From JAGTVG01 sp964543195 (GTDB taxonomy: Bacteria; Bacteroidota; Bacteroidia; Cytophagales; Cyclobacteriaceae): a stretch of 64,000 nucleotides of DNA. The translations under genes and the position numbers were made by a program. The stretch is taken from positions 33,806 to 97,805 of the forward strand of contig CAZIXF010000013.1 in the NCBI GenBank assembly GCA_964543195.1, written 5' to 3'. Positions 54,431 to 63,431 of the stretch are shown here, piece after piece (position 1 is the first letter of the stretch; every line of letters begins with the position of its first letter). Under the pieces are notes generated by a model. The model worked only from the letters and a program-made list of their open reading frames with translations, did no database searches and was not told the DNA's origin.

Positions 54431-54702
54431 ACATTAATTATTTAATATTTTTCAAAGATGCGTTAGTCATTAAAACAGGATGATTTTGAATACCGAAAAT
54501 GAGAGGATCCCTCAGTAGATTTCCCTTACCGACGATTATTATCATCCTGACTACATGTCTCATCTTACCATGCATTTGACAGACTTACAAGCTAAACGTC
54601 AATTTTATACAGGGTTATCTACATGAAAGATCCTGCCTGTAGCATAAAACTTGCTGAAAAATTGGTCCGCCTGTGTTTTATAACCATGTTTTGCCTGGTT
54701 TA

Positions 54703-54944
54703 TTATTTCTTCCTGTAGGTCGGCATAACGGCTCCCGTTTTGAAGGTTTCGGTCTTTACATGTTCAAAAGTAGTTTCCCTGGGTGTATCTGGAAAAAGTC
54801 GGATTCCCCGGCCCACTATTCCCGGGATAATACATAAAATCATCTCATCTACTTGTTCAATATTCAGGAATTCCGCGATGATCTTTCCACCACCTACAAT
54901 CCAGATATTTTTTCGGCTCGCGGTTTTGATCAGCTCAATACCAG
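54703..54944 (-). pseudogene. DHFR/RibD-type reductase, C-terminal fragment
   Basis: The minus strand ending at TAA 54703-54705 reads 'GIELIKTASRKNIWIVGGGK', 'IIAEFLNIEQVDEMILCIIP' and 'GIVGRGIRLFPDTPRETTFE', then 'GAVMPTYRKK'. This is the C-terminal half of the RibD_C/dihydrofolate-reductase-like fold with the 'GGGKIIAEF' cofactor loop. The N-terminal half has been replaced at about 54945 by the 26-bp tandem repeats. Confidence 0.75.
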
Positions 54945-54963
54945 AGACCTGGACCTGAAAACC

Positions 54964-55041
54964 GGGACCTCAAACCAGAACCGGAATCCGGGACCTCAAA
55001 CCAGAACCGGAATCCGGGACCTCAAACCAGAACCGGAATCC
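54964..55041. repeat. three tandem 26-bp repeats
   Basis: Units at 54964-54989, 54990-55015 and 55016-55041 start GGGACCTCAAACCAGAACCG and end GAATCC. They are identical. Decayed partial units flank them ('ggacctgaaaaccgg', 'gggccctgaaatcaggaccgg'). No unique spacers, so not CRISPR. Confidence 0.9.
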
Positions 55042-55140
55042 GGGCCCTGAAATCAGGACCGGAACCAGTTCCTGAATCCAGTATCCGGAATTCAGCGAAA
55101 TACTACAAAATACTTCCCGATAACACTTCCCGGGCACCGG

Positions 55141-56070
55141 CTACAATATATCCTTGAAATATTCCTGTGCCGCTTCCCAGTCTACCGTTTCATCCGGTTC
55201 CTTGCCCAGTCTATCATAAAGACGCCTGCGGCCCTTCTTGTCGGCTATGGCGATTTTCGCTGCAAAATACAGCACATCCTCAGCCACTTCAATGGGCACC
55301 ACCACGACGCCGTCCCAGTCACAACCTACGATGTCGCCCGGGCGGACCATCACGCCTCCGCAGCCGACCGGTACATCCACGTCCATCAATTCAACCCGGC
55401 CGGGTATGATGGTCCGGCCAATGCCGCCACAGGCCACCGGGTTTTTCTGAAGGATTATTTCATCCGTATCCCTGGCAAAACCATCGGTTACTATTCCCAC
55501 CGCTCCATTGGCCTGCATGGCCATGGAATTGTTCGACCCCCAGTATCCGCATTCCGGGGCCCCGTTGGTGGCGGTAACGATCACACATCCGGGCTTTACT
55601 TCGAGCCGGGGACGTTCCCCTCCGGTTTCAAACCAGATCCCATGCTGATCCAGCGCCTGCTCCTTGGTGATGTCCGGCATCGGCCGGTTGGTGGGAAGCA
55701 CCTGCATGGTAACGGCCGGCCCCCAGAAACTCATTCCCATCCACAAAGGGCGGATCGAGCGGTCCATCAGCGTCAGATCGGCACGGCCTACCGCATCGAG
55801 CCCGTCCGTCACGTCGGTCACCCTTAAATATTTGCTGAACCGCTCGGCAATGGCATAGGGATCCTTACCCTGAACCAGTCCGGAATTATTCCCGGCCTGG
55901 TGTTGGTTGCCCCGGGCAGCCACGTTGATGGAATTAAATACCCCCATGCCCACCGTGGAAGCCGCACTCAGTTTCAAAAATTTTCTCCGGGATGAGGTTT
56001 TCCGGTAGTCGGCCGGTTTCTGGCCTTTTGAGATGTTGTTGTCTGATTTCACTTTAGCCTTCTTTTTCAT
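55141..56070 (-). CDS. Tat-secreted RraA-family protein
   Basis: 309 residues. 'KTSSRRKFLKLSAASTVGMG' is a twin-arginine signal (about 25-44) after a 24-residue basic head. The RraA/HMG-CHA aldolase fold follows, with 'LRVTDVTDGLDAVGRADLTL', 'ATNGAPECGYWGSNNSMAMQ', 'GIVTDGFARDTDEI' holding the G..R-D catalytic pair, and 'GDIVGCDWDGVVVVP'. Members are oxaloacetate/HMG aldolases or bind RNase E; RNase control is unlikely in the periplasm, so an aldolase is preferred. The Tat signal is unusual for the family. Confidence 0.85.
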   Translation of the reverse strand: MKKKAKVKSDNNISKGQKPADYRKTSSRRKFLKLSAASTVGMGVFNSINVAARGNQHQAGNNSGLVQGKDPYAIAERFSKYLRVTDVTDGLDAVGRADLTLMDRSIRPLWMGMSFWGPAVTMQVLPTNRPMPDITKEQALDQHGIWFETGGERPRLEVKPGCVIVTATNGAPECGYWGSNNSMAMQANGAVGIVTDGFARDTDEIILQKNPVACGGIGRTIIPGRVELMDVDVPVGCGGVMVRPGDIVGCDWDGVVVVPIEVAEDVLYFAAKIAIADKKGRRRLYDRLGKEPDETVDWEAAQEYFKDIL

Positions 56071-56368
56071 ATGACGATTTTTCTAAGATTAATAAAATAT
56101 TGAACATTGATTAAAAAATATTTTTTCAAGCGGCAGAGCCTGCGTTAAATATAGTTAAAATTCTCAAGGTCTGGCAAACCGGAAAATGTAAATGTTATAC
56201 AACCGGGCACATTTTCAACGGCATACACTGGCTGCCGGAAGAAAGGGCCAACGTATCCCCCTGGCAAGGGGTATTCCACAATCGTAAACGACTAAATTAT
56301 TTTAAATAACCCCCTCATGCTCCAGGTCAGGCCCCGTTTGATACAATTCATTTATGCAGGATGTGATT

Positions 56369-56954
56369 TTATCCGGCCTGGATCGTTAATGAAGCCTGCA
56401 GCATATCCCGGGCATATGCCACGTTGCAGGTAAGGCCGGCAAAGCCTCCTCCTCCGGGATAGTATGGGTTCATGCCGACATTTCTGTCGTAGTCCAATGC
56501 CCGCGGATGTTCCGGATAGATGCCCAGGGAATAACCAAGGCTTACCAGTTCCTGCATTACAGCGAACATATTGACCTGGCCGTTGTCCGGGAATACTTCC
56601 ACGTATTTGTTATAGGGTTCATCAACCAGGACATTACGGAAATGCACGTGATTGATCCGGTCCCGTTCGCCCAGGAAGCGGCAGATTTCAATGGGGTCGG
56701 CTCCCGTCTCTCTAGTTACCCCACAGTCGAACGTCATGCCATTTGCCGGACTGTTTACAAGGCTCACCAACCGTTTCCAGTCATCGAAGGTGGCCAGTAT
56801 CTGGTCCGAACCGTGACTCACGGGTATAGGTGGGTCGTTTGGATGAACCGCCATTCGTACTCCGGCGGGCTGCATTTTTATATGATTTTTCGATCTGGCC
56901 AAAAACAGTAAAACATAACAGGAAGAAAAACAGGGATAACAGGATCTTCTTCAT
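56369..56954 (-). pseudogene. mannonate dehydratase (UxuA-like), N-terminally deleted
   Basis: 56369-56875 encodes the C-terminal half of a UxuA-type TIM barrel: 'AGVRMAVHPNDPPIPVSHGS', 'SPANGMTFDCGVTRETGADP', 'HFRNVLVDEPYNKYVEVFPD' and 'SLGIYPEHPRALDYDRN'. A separate frame starting at ATG 56952-56954 reads a signal peptide ('KKILLSLFFFLLCFTVFGQ') and then runs out of frame at the junction. So a deletion removed about half of the enzyme and joined the secretion signal out of frame. The Tat-RraA gene upstream may once have been its partner. Confidence 0.75.
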
Positions 56955-57032
56955 AGCCCATATTGATTAGTTGTGCTCTTAAAAGATCACTGTTGCATTA
57001 TCAATGGGGTTATTGATTAGACGTAATGTACC

Positions 57033-57123
57033 TCCCCGTACTTAATCCGGGGAAATCCGTACGTACAGTGGTCTGTGAGAGGCGCTCCGGTGGGTCTAAT
57101 GGCTCACCGGCAGTCTACTCGAT
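57033..57123 (+). mobile_element. group II intron 3' end, truncated
   Basis: 'ggggaaatccgtacgtacag' and 'tggtctgtgagaggcgc' match the domain V region of the introns at 28240 and 30272, and a domain VI hairpin (ccggtgggtctaatggctcaccgg, split by an A bulge) leads to CTACTCGAT at 57123. The 3' flank TGTGAATCG again starts T-R-T-G like the other intron exits. It lies 230 bp from the 3' end of the HigB-HigA remnant. Confidence 0.7.
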
Positions 57124-57336
57124 TGTGAATCGTACTTCAATATTAAGTATTTACACTTACTTTTAACCCCGATTATTCATAAACCATTCTCAAAATAAAC
57201 CGTTTTTACTATTTAAAATATTTATTATCAGGTAGTTACAAAAAGGGATTAACCCCTGATAAGCGCAATTCAGTAGCCTGTTTCTGGGCTATTTGATTAA
57301 GTATAAGAATTTCAAAACCCTATATAATTCTTTGAT

Positions 57337-57397
57337 TATCAAGAAATTGCGCTTAATCGGCCCTTCGGGCGAAAAATTTATGAATTTTTCGGGTTAA
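57337..57397 (-). repeat. 61-bp inverted repeat, left copy
   Basis: The reverse complement of this 61-bp segment occurs at 63940-64000 with one mismatch. It holds two hairpins: GCCC-TTC-GGGC and GAAAAATT-CATA-AATTTTTC. It supplies the last 15 codons and stop of the antitoxin fragment. Further left, GATAAGCGCAATT (57258-57270) pairs with AATTGCGCTTAATC (57345-57358), giving a larger palindrome. Confidence 0.9.
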
Positions 57398-57630
57398 ATT
57401 ACCGCCAACCGCTCTAAGCACTTTTAAGATTGTCTCAAACTGCGGTTTTGCATTCTCCGAAAGCGCTTTATACAGACTAGGTCGACTCATAGTGAATTCT
57501 TAGTTCTGGAATACCCTCACCAACAGGTTGGCAGTCACCGAAGTTTCCTTTTTCTTCTATTCTTTGAAGTCTGATCAAAATTTTAGCTTTTGCTTTCCTG
57601 TCCTTTAACTTCCGGAACCTAAAGTGTTGG
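57353..57630 (-). pseudogene. HigB-HigA type toxin-antitoxin remnant, fused by deletion
   Basis: Reading leftward, about 57625-57491 encodes the C-terminal part of a COG3657-like toxin: 'RKLKDRKAKAKILIRLQRIE' and 'GNFGDCQPVGEGIPELRIHY'. It stops at 'RIHYEST' instead of going on to 'GPGYRVYF'. From the ATG at 57488-57490 a second frame encodes the C-terminal half of a COG3636-like antitoxin: 'MSRPSLYKALSENAKPQFET' and 'ILKVLRAVGGNL', then 'TRKIHKFFARRAD' from the 61-bp repeat. So a deletion removed the toxin end and antitoxin start. Confidence 0.75.
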
Positions 57631-57667
57631 TATGAAAATCCGGTACCCAACAATTTTGCCGGTTAAA

Positions 57668-59200
57668 CTAAGCTTCCTGCAGCTGAATCAAAATTACTGC
57701 GTGCGCGGGAACATCGATCTTTAATTCTCCATTCTTCGTTTTTCCAACCTCAAAATCTTTAATATACACGTTCTCCTCTTTCCCGAAATCGTTATAATCC
57801 GTAATTTCCTTGCCGGCCACTATTTTTCCGCCAATTGGTCTTAACTCCCGACCGAACTGGCAGTCAACCGAAATTTCCTTGTTGGGATTCGCATTGGTGA
57901 TGGTAATACTTATGATACCTTCTTTTTCCGAAGCAGAGGCAGTTAAAGCCGGGATGGATTCCTCCCTGAACGCATAGTCTTCCGTAATAAGGTCGATTGG
58001 AATAAGACTGGCCTCCTGGTGAACTTTGTACATTTTGAATATATGGTAGGTAGGAGTTTTAACCATTTCAGGTCCCCTGGTCAGAATAACCGATTGCAGT
58101 ACGTTCACAATCTGTGCAATATTGGCCATACTGATCCGGCCGGCATGGTTGTTAAAAATATTCAGATTGATGCCCGCCACCAAGGCGTCCCGGACCGTGT
58201 TCTGTTGCTGAAGAAAGCCTTCCCTGGTTCCCGGCAGCTTATCGTACCAGGTACCCCATTCATCCACAATCAGCTTCACCTTTCCTTCCGGGTCGTATTG
58301 GTCCATAATGGCCAGATGTTTTTTTATGAACTCTTTAACCTTCATGGTATTGCGCAGTGTGGCAAACCACATGTCTTCCCCGAATTCAATGCTTGAACCT
58401 TTGCTTTCCCAGTTGCCGGTGGGCAGCGTGTAATAATGTAATGAAACGCCCTGGGCAAGGTGGATTTTGCCGATCAATCCCTTGAGAATGGTCTCTGTCC
58501 AGCGGGTATCGTCACCCGACGGACCGCATATTACTTTCTGATAATCCCTGCCCCGTATATAGGATGAATAATTTCTGTATATATTGGCATAATAATCCGG
58601 GGCCATATCCCCGCCGCATCCCCAGTTTTCGTTGCCGATACCCCAGTACTTCACATTCCAGGGTTCTTCACGCCCGTTCTTCTTACGCAGGTCGGTCATC
58701 GGGCTTTTATTGTTCGAATTCACATATTCTACCCAATCCACCGCTTCCTGTACGGTACCCGTACCGACATTGATGCTCAGATACGGCTCGATACCTATCA
58801 ATTCACAAAAATTTAAAAACTCGTGGGTGCCAAAACTGTTATCTTCGGTAACACCACCCCAGAACACATTTACTATGGAAGGGCGGTCTTCCCTGGGGCC
58901 TATCCCGTCTTTCCAGTGGTAGGTATCGGCAAAACAGCCTCCGGGCCATCGTAATACGGGAACTTTTAATTCTTTAAGGGCTTCTACCACATCCGTTCTA
59001 TATCCTTTAATGTTAGGGATATCCGAATCTTCTCCCACATATATGCCTCCATAAATGCACGTGCCCAGATGCTCGGAAAAATGGCCGTAAATTTCTTTGT
59101 TAATTTTTACGGCAGATTTATCCGGGTTCAATTTCAGCGTATTTTGAGCGAAAAGATTCACTGAAATCAGAAGGGGAATAATTAAAAATGTTGTTTTCAT
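57668..59200 (-). CDS. alpha-L-arabinofuranosidase, GH51
   Basis: 510 residues with a signal peptide ('MKTTFLIIPLLISVNLFAQN'). GH51 landmarks: 'IYGHFSEHLGTCIYGGIYVG' (about 37-56), 'VPVLRWPGGCFADTYHWKDG', 'VKYWGIGNENWGCGG' with the acid-base Glu, and 'KLIVDEWGTWYDKLPGTREG' with the nucleophile Glu. A C-terminal beta-sandwich finishes the protein. It removes arabinofuranosyl groups from arabinan or arabinoxylan. Complete and of normal length. Confidence 0.94.
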   Translation of the reverse strand: MKTTFLIIPLLISVNLFAQNTLKLNPDKSAVKINKEIYGHFSEHLGTCIYGGIYVGEDSDIPNIKGYRTDVVEALKELKVPVLRWPGGCFADTYHWKDGIGPREDRPSIVNVFWGGVTEDNSFGTHEFLNFCELIGIEPYLSINVGTGTVQEAVDWVEYVNSNNKSPMTDLRKKNGREEPWNVKYWGIGNENWGCGGDMAPDYYANIYRNYSSYIRGRDYQKVICGPSGDDTRWTETILKGLIGKIHLAQGVSLHYYTLPTGNWESKGSSIEFGEDMWFATLRNTMKVKEFIKKHLAIMDQYDPEGKVKLIVDEWGTWYDKLPGTREGFLQQQNTVRDALVAGINLNIFNNHAGRISMANIAQIVNVLQSVILTRGPEMVKTPTYHIFKMYKVHQEASLIPIDLITEDYAFREESIPALTASASEKEGIISITITNANPNKEISVDCQFGRELRPIGGKIVAGKEITDYNDFGKEENVYIKDFEVGKTKNGELKIDVPAHAVILIQLQEA

Positions 59201-59622
59201 TTTTTACTGTTTTATGTTTTTTCTTTTAGTCCAATTTGGCAAACTGTATGGCTTGTGTCCAAGGGTGGTGGGTATGGTTCCGTGCCATTGGATACCGGTT
59301 AAGTTTCTTTTTCCAATGAAATTAGTAAATGGCGGGAAAAGTTCAAAACACCAGGGCAACCAGGGGCATTTTCAGGGAAGGCGCCTCCGATTCGATAATA
59401 TGATATAATTTCTTTCTTGCAGGAAGTCCTCAGGCCGTTCCTATCGGGGTTATGTGTTCGTGCCTGACAAGGGAATGAACATGAATTCAACTTCAATACG
59501 CAGTATTGCAGGGTTCGAAACGCATTCATTACTGCTGATCTGAGATTTTTTTTTGACAAACAATAAGTTGAAACGCGTGTCGTTAGCCAGAAAACAATCA
59601 ATTGAAAAAAAACAGATCTTTT
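59201..59622. other. intergenic stretch between divergent genes
   Basis: About 420 bases between the GH51 gene (leftward) and the DUF4168 gene (rightward), so it must hold both promoters. A few 60-100 codon frames are open but none is recognisable. Confidence 0.5.
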
Positions 59623-60072
59623 ATGCGTTTATTGAAAAAAATTACAAGTTTATTCTTGTTTATCATGATCATCAGCAGTATGGGTTCTTTTGCTCAGACG
59701 GAAGAGGAGGTATCCGATAAGGAGCTGAAACAATTTGCCACTGCATTCCAGGAAGTACAGACTATTAATGAACAGGCACAAAACAATATGGTCAATGCTA
59801 TTGAGAAAGAAGGATTGAACGTGCAGCGTTTCAATGAAATCCAACAAGCCCAGCAAGACCCGAATCAGGAAGCTGGCGCTACTGATGAGGAATTGGAACA
59901 GTATGAATCCGCCATAACAGAACTTGAGAAAATACAAATGGGAGCTCAGCAAGAAATGGAGGAGAAAATAACAAATGAAGGATTGACAATCCCCCGCTAT
60001 CAGGAGATAGCTGCAGCCATACAAGCCAGTCCTGAATTACAGCAAAAATTCCGGGAATATTTGCAGGGATAA
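59623..60072 (+). CDS. DUF4168 domain protein
   Basis: Start at the ATG at 59623; the TTG 21 bp upstream is not needed. 149 residues: signal peptide ending 'SSMGSFAQ', then a helical DUF4168 repeat pair. 'VSDKELKQFATAFQEVQTIN' and 'ATDEELEQYESAITELEKIQ' are the two copies, each followed by a G-L-x-x-x-R-x-x-E-I box ('EGLNVQRFNEIQQAQ', 'EGLTIPRYQEIAAAI'). Periplasmic, function unknown; seen in Bacteroidota and cyanobacteria. Confidence 0.88.
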   Translation: MRLLKKITSLFLFIMIISSMGSFAQTEEEVSDKELKQFATAFQEVQTINEQAQNNMVNAIEKEGLNVQRFNEIQQAQQDPNQEAGATDEELEQYESAITELEKIQMGAQQEMEEKITNEGLTIPRYQEIAAAIQASPELQQKFREYLQG

Positions 60073-60123
60073 AACATTTTTGTGCCGGAGCATAAAATCC
60101 TGCTAAACCGTTTTCAATTTAAA

Positions 60124-60175
60124 GTATAAGCCCGCAAAATAATCGAACATGCCACGTTAAGTACCGGGCTTATAC
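60124..60175 (+). terminator. long inverted repeat downstream of DUF4168 gene
   Basis: Perfect 11-bp arms GTATAAGCCCG (60124-60134) and CGGGCTTATAC (60165-60175) with a 30-nt loop, 51 bp after the DUF4168 stop, followed by a short T run. A terminator or processing hairpin is likely; the loop is longer than usual. Confidence 0.45.
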
Positions 60176-60472
60176 TGTTTCCAAAATACATAATGTGTTA
60201 ATGATGTATAAGTAGTGGTTTTAATTGAAAATTTAATTCTCAACAATCCCGGTTGTACAATCATGAGTTCAAAGGCTTTTTCTGAGATCAGGGTTTTCCC
60301 TGAATTTCAGCGGTAACTCATCAGGCATGTTAAAGTCCGATGTTTTTTCATTTTAATCTTATGTCCTGATTTTTTCCATCTCAATATCCTCAAAAAGGTA
60401 CTCATTAATGCCCGGCACAAGTTTTTCAATTTCATTCATAGGGCAATCCGGACCTGGCGGGCATTCTGCAAT
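60176..60472. other. intergenic stretch with a short C-terminal-like frame
   Basis: No full gene seen. A short minus-strand frame (60359-60439) reads 'MNEIEKLVPGINEYLFEDIE', preceded in frame by 'ECPPGPDCP'. It may be the tail of a lost gene; family not recognised. Confidence 0.35.
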
Positions 60473-61234
60473 TTATTCATTTTTCTTTTTAAGTCGTATT
60501 TTGTGTGTAATCTGAAGCCAGATAACATTTGAGTACATATAGTTTGTTTGTGTCGCAGTGCTTGCATACAGGCTGTTCCAGGTTAAAGAAATTGTTAGAA
60601 GCTCATTTAGTTGAATACCGGGGCTAAGAATTAGCCTGTTTTGGTCGAAAATGTTATGATTTATATCCTTACCAGCATTAATGAATATTTCATTGCCAAT
60701 AGCAAGCAAGATAATTCTGTCAGGGTTTTTTTTGGATAGCCTGAATAAGGGGACGCTCATCATAACCGCATATCGAAAACGAAAATTAAAGGTATTGGAG
60801 GCCTGAATTCCACCATTTGCAACCGGGTTTAAAAAACGTTCTTCAATTCTATATCTATGATTTAGCCCGATTTTATTGAACTTATTTTTTACAACAAGTT
60901 CCTGATACGGGCGAAACTCAATTTTATCTACATTTCCTGAGGAGTAAAAACCCAAATGGGCGAATCCTAATGTGACTTGAATATCAGGATTTAAAGCGTA
61001 ACCTGCTGCGGTTCTTGCAATATATTGAGAACTTGTCTTAAATCCATCTTTCCACCTATATCCTCCATCAGAAAACCATGTCCATTTATCATTAAGCTTG
61101 ATTTGATTGTAGTACTGCAACCATTGCTGATTATTGGTTGTTAAAATTTTATCCTGACCTGATAATACACTAGTGTTTATGATAGAAAAGAGTAAAGTCA
61201 AAAAGATGGTTAATTTAGTGCAATAATGATGCAT
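60473..61234 (-). CDS. DUF2490 outer-membrane-like protein
   Basis: Start placed at the ATG at 61232-61234 (253 residues), which opens a signal peptide ('FLTLLFSIINTSVLSGQ'); 19 extra codons upstream lack sense. The mature part alternates short amphipathic strands ('QQWLQYYNQIKLNDKWTWFS', 'FRPYQELVVKNKFNKIGLNH', 'RYRIEERFLNP') as in DUF2490 beta-barrels. The R-x-R-I-E-x-R-F box is diagnostic. Probably an outer-membrane barrel; substrate unknown. Confidence 0.85.
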   Translation of the reverse strand: MHHYCTKLTIFLTLLFSIINTSVLSGQDKILTTNNQQWLQYYNQIKLNDKWTWFSDGGYRWKDGFKTSSQYIARTAAGYALNPDIQVTLGFAHLGFYSSGNVDKIEFRPYQELVVKNKFNKIGLNHRYRIEERFLNPVANGGIQASNTFNFRFRYAVMMSVPLFRLSKKNPDRIILLAIGNEIFINAGKDINHNIFDQNRLILSPGIQLNELLTISLTWNSLYASTATQTNYMYSNVIWLQITHKIRLKKKNE

Positions 61235-61443
61235 TTTATCAACTGTGTTATGCGCTTCTAACCTTTTTTCCGGAAAGCAAATATACATCACTATTTTCCA
61301 TTTTTGATATATTCCTGATCCAGGATCATCCCATTAATAAAATTGATAAGTTACTCCCAGTAAACTGGAAAAAAACTACGCCCGGTAGAAAAATAATCAT
61401 CAGGCATAATAAATGGAAAATGTGGTTGGGAGGGTGGATTCGT

Positions 61444-63429
61444 TCAATCTATGGATTTTCTGAATTTATCTATGCTTGGTTGGTTGCCCATAACATACAG
61501 GACATCATGTTTAAGTATCTTTTCATCTGGCCGGACATTACTGATTAGTTCATTGTCTCTCATAATGCCCAGTATATTTATACCAAATTTATTCCTTATA
61601 TCCAGTTCGTCTATGGATTTACCAACGATCCCTCCGTTGTCTGTTTTCACCTTTAAACAAGAAATTTTGAAGTCTGGAAAACTGGTTGGCCTGAAAGTTC
61701 TCGGGATACCTTTTTTGTTTTGAAAGAGACTGTAGTTATCTGACCGTATCATTTCAACAAAGTATTCAATATCGTCCTCCGGAACGAGAAAATCATGAAG
61801 TGTCCTTGAAAAAATCTCAATTGAAGTCTCAAACTCCTCCGGGATTACATCATCAGCACCGAGGGCGGTGAGTTCGGATATTTCCTTTACATATCTTGTT
61901 CTGACCACCAAATGTATGGACTGGCTGATTTCACGGATATTTCTAGTGATGACTTTTGTTGCCTGGGGATCAGAAATGGCAATTACGACCACCCGGGCCT
62001 TTGCAAGATTTACCAAATCCAAAATATGACCTTGGGTTGCATCTCCGAATATGATGGGAACGCCTTTATTACGTTCATTTCTAACTACTTCAGCATTGAG
62101 CTCAATGACAGTATATGGTATTTTACTGAATTCCGCGGCCCTGGCAAGGTTAGTGCCATTGATGCCGTAACCAATTATCACCAGGTGATTGTTTAATTCT
62201 TCCCTGATGGCCTTTTCCGACTCATCTGATATTCCTGTTATCTTTTTATCAAATGCTCTTATGGGTTTTAATCTCATCATTCCAAAAGCGATTCTTTCAG
62301 AGAAGATAATAACAAATGGTGTAAGCAGCATGGATACAATAGATACGGCCAAAAAATACTGATTGGCGCTGGCACTCAGCAGACCATATTCGATGCCGAC
62401 TTTGGAGAGGATAAATGCAAATTCGCCCACTTGGAAAAGAGCAAGTCCTGTAAGTAAAAATGTCCTTGGAGGATATTTCAATACGGCTATCGCAAATGAG
62501 GCAATCATCGATTTTATAAAAAATACAGCCAATACAATCGACATTATAGGAACAATATGCGCTCCAAAAAATTGAAGGTTCAACAGCATTCCCACGGATA
62601 TGAAAAAGAAACTGGTGAACAGTTCCCGGAATGGGAGTATGATGCTCGTGGCCTGGTGGCTATATTCCGACTCGGAAATGATCAACCCGGCAAGGAAAGC
62701 TCCTAATGCCAGTGAAAGCCCTGCCTCCGAGGTGAGAAAGGCTACTGCAAAACAAATTGCAATGGTCGTGATTAAAAACAGCTCCTTACTTCCCGTCTTA
62801 GCGATAAGGTGCATCAATTTTGGCACCAGGTATCTTGCACTTACTATCATTATGACAATCACTCCCGCTGTTTTGAGCAAAAGCATCAATATGCTGTTCG
62901 TGACATTATCCGACTGCCCGGCAATGATGGGTGTGAACAACATCATTGGTACTACGATGATATCCTGAAAAATAAGAATGGCAAGGGCGTTTCGTCCGTG
63001 AGGTGCTGTTATTTCGTTTCTGTCCTGCAAAACCTTTAAGACAATGGCGGTACTTGAAAGGGAAAACAAAAATCCTATAAACAGCGCTTCGTTCCACTGG
63101 TTTCCGAGAAAATAATAAATCAGCCCCGACACCAGAATTGTTAACCCCACCTGTAAAGCACCTCCTATAAAAACCGTATTTCGTATAGATAACAGATGCT
63201 TAATGGACAACTCCATTCCAATTACGAACAGGAGTAAAATAACCCCGATTTCAGAGATGATCTCAATTTGTTCGGATTCATGTACAAGGCCTAAGGCATA
63301 TGGTCCAATCAAAATCCCGGTAAGCAAAAACCCTAAGATGGATGGTAGTTTTAACCGTTGTAGTATAAAAACAACTACTACGGAAAAGCCTAACAGAATT
63401 AATAGATCTTGTAATAATGGTAAGTGCAT
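61444..63429 (-). CDS. CPA2 monovalent cation:H+ antiporter / K+ efflux protein (KefB-like)
   Basis: Start set at the ATG at 63427-63429 (661 residues, 'MHLPLLQDLLILLGFSVVVV'), because the longer frame overlaps the dead DUF5615 gene. About 12 membrane helices (to about 395) carry the CPA2 landmarks 'PSILGFLLTGILIGPYAL', 'FLFSLSSTAIVLKVLQDRNE' and 'LALGAFLAGLIISESEY'. A TrkA_N/RCK domain follows (about 415-540, 'HLVIIGYGINGTNLARAAEF') and a TrkA_C domain ends the protein. It exchanges K+ or Na+ for protons, gated by nucleotide binding. It stands alone. Confidence 0.92.
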   Translation of the reverse strand: MHLPLLQDLLILLGFSVVVVFILQRLKLPSILGFLLTGILIGPYALGLVHESEQIEIISEIGVILLLFVIGMELSIKHLLSIRNTVFIGGALQVGLTILVSGLIYYFLGNQWNEALFIGFLFSLSSTAIVLKVLQDRNEITAPHGRNALAILIFQDIIVVPMMLFTPIIAGQSDNVTNSILMLLLKTAGVIVIMIVSARYLVPKLMHLIAKTGSKELFLITTIAICFAVAFLTSEAGLSLALGAFLAGLIISESEYSHQATSIILPFRELFTSFFFISVGMLLNLQFFGAHIVPIMSIVLAVFFIKSMIASFAIAVLKYPPRTFLLTGLALFQVGEFAFILSKVGIEYGLLSASANQYFLAVSIVSMLLTPFVIIFSERIAFGMMRLKPIRAFDKKITGISDESEKAIREELNNHLVIIGYGINGTNLARAAEFSKIPYTVIELNAEVVRNERNKGVPIIFGDATQGHILDLVNLAKARVVVIAISDPQATKVITRNIREISQSIHLVVRTRYVKEISELTALGADDVIPEEFETSIEIFSRTLHDFLVPEDDIEYFVEMIRSDNYSLFQNKKGIPRTFRPTSFPDFKISCLKVKTDNGGIVGKSIDELDIRNKFGINILGIMRDNELISNVRPDEKILKHDVLYVMGNQPSIDKFRKSID

Positions 63430-63431
63430 GT

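Noticed and set aside
54964..55041. CRISPR array
   Set aside because: The 26-bp units are directly adjacent with no spacers, and no cas genes are present.
57258..57358. attC site for the HigB-HigA remnant
   Set aside because: GATAAGCGCAATT and its partner form a long palindrome, but there are no AAC/GTT end boxes and the stop codon lies inside one arm.
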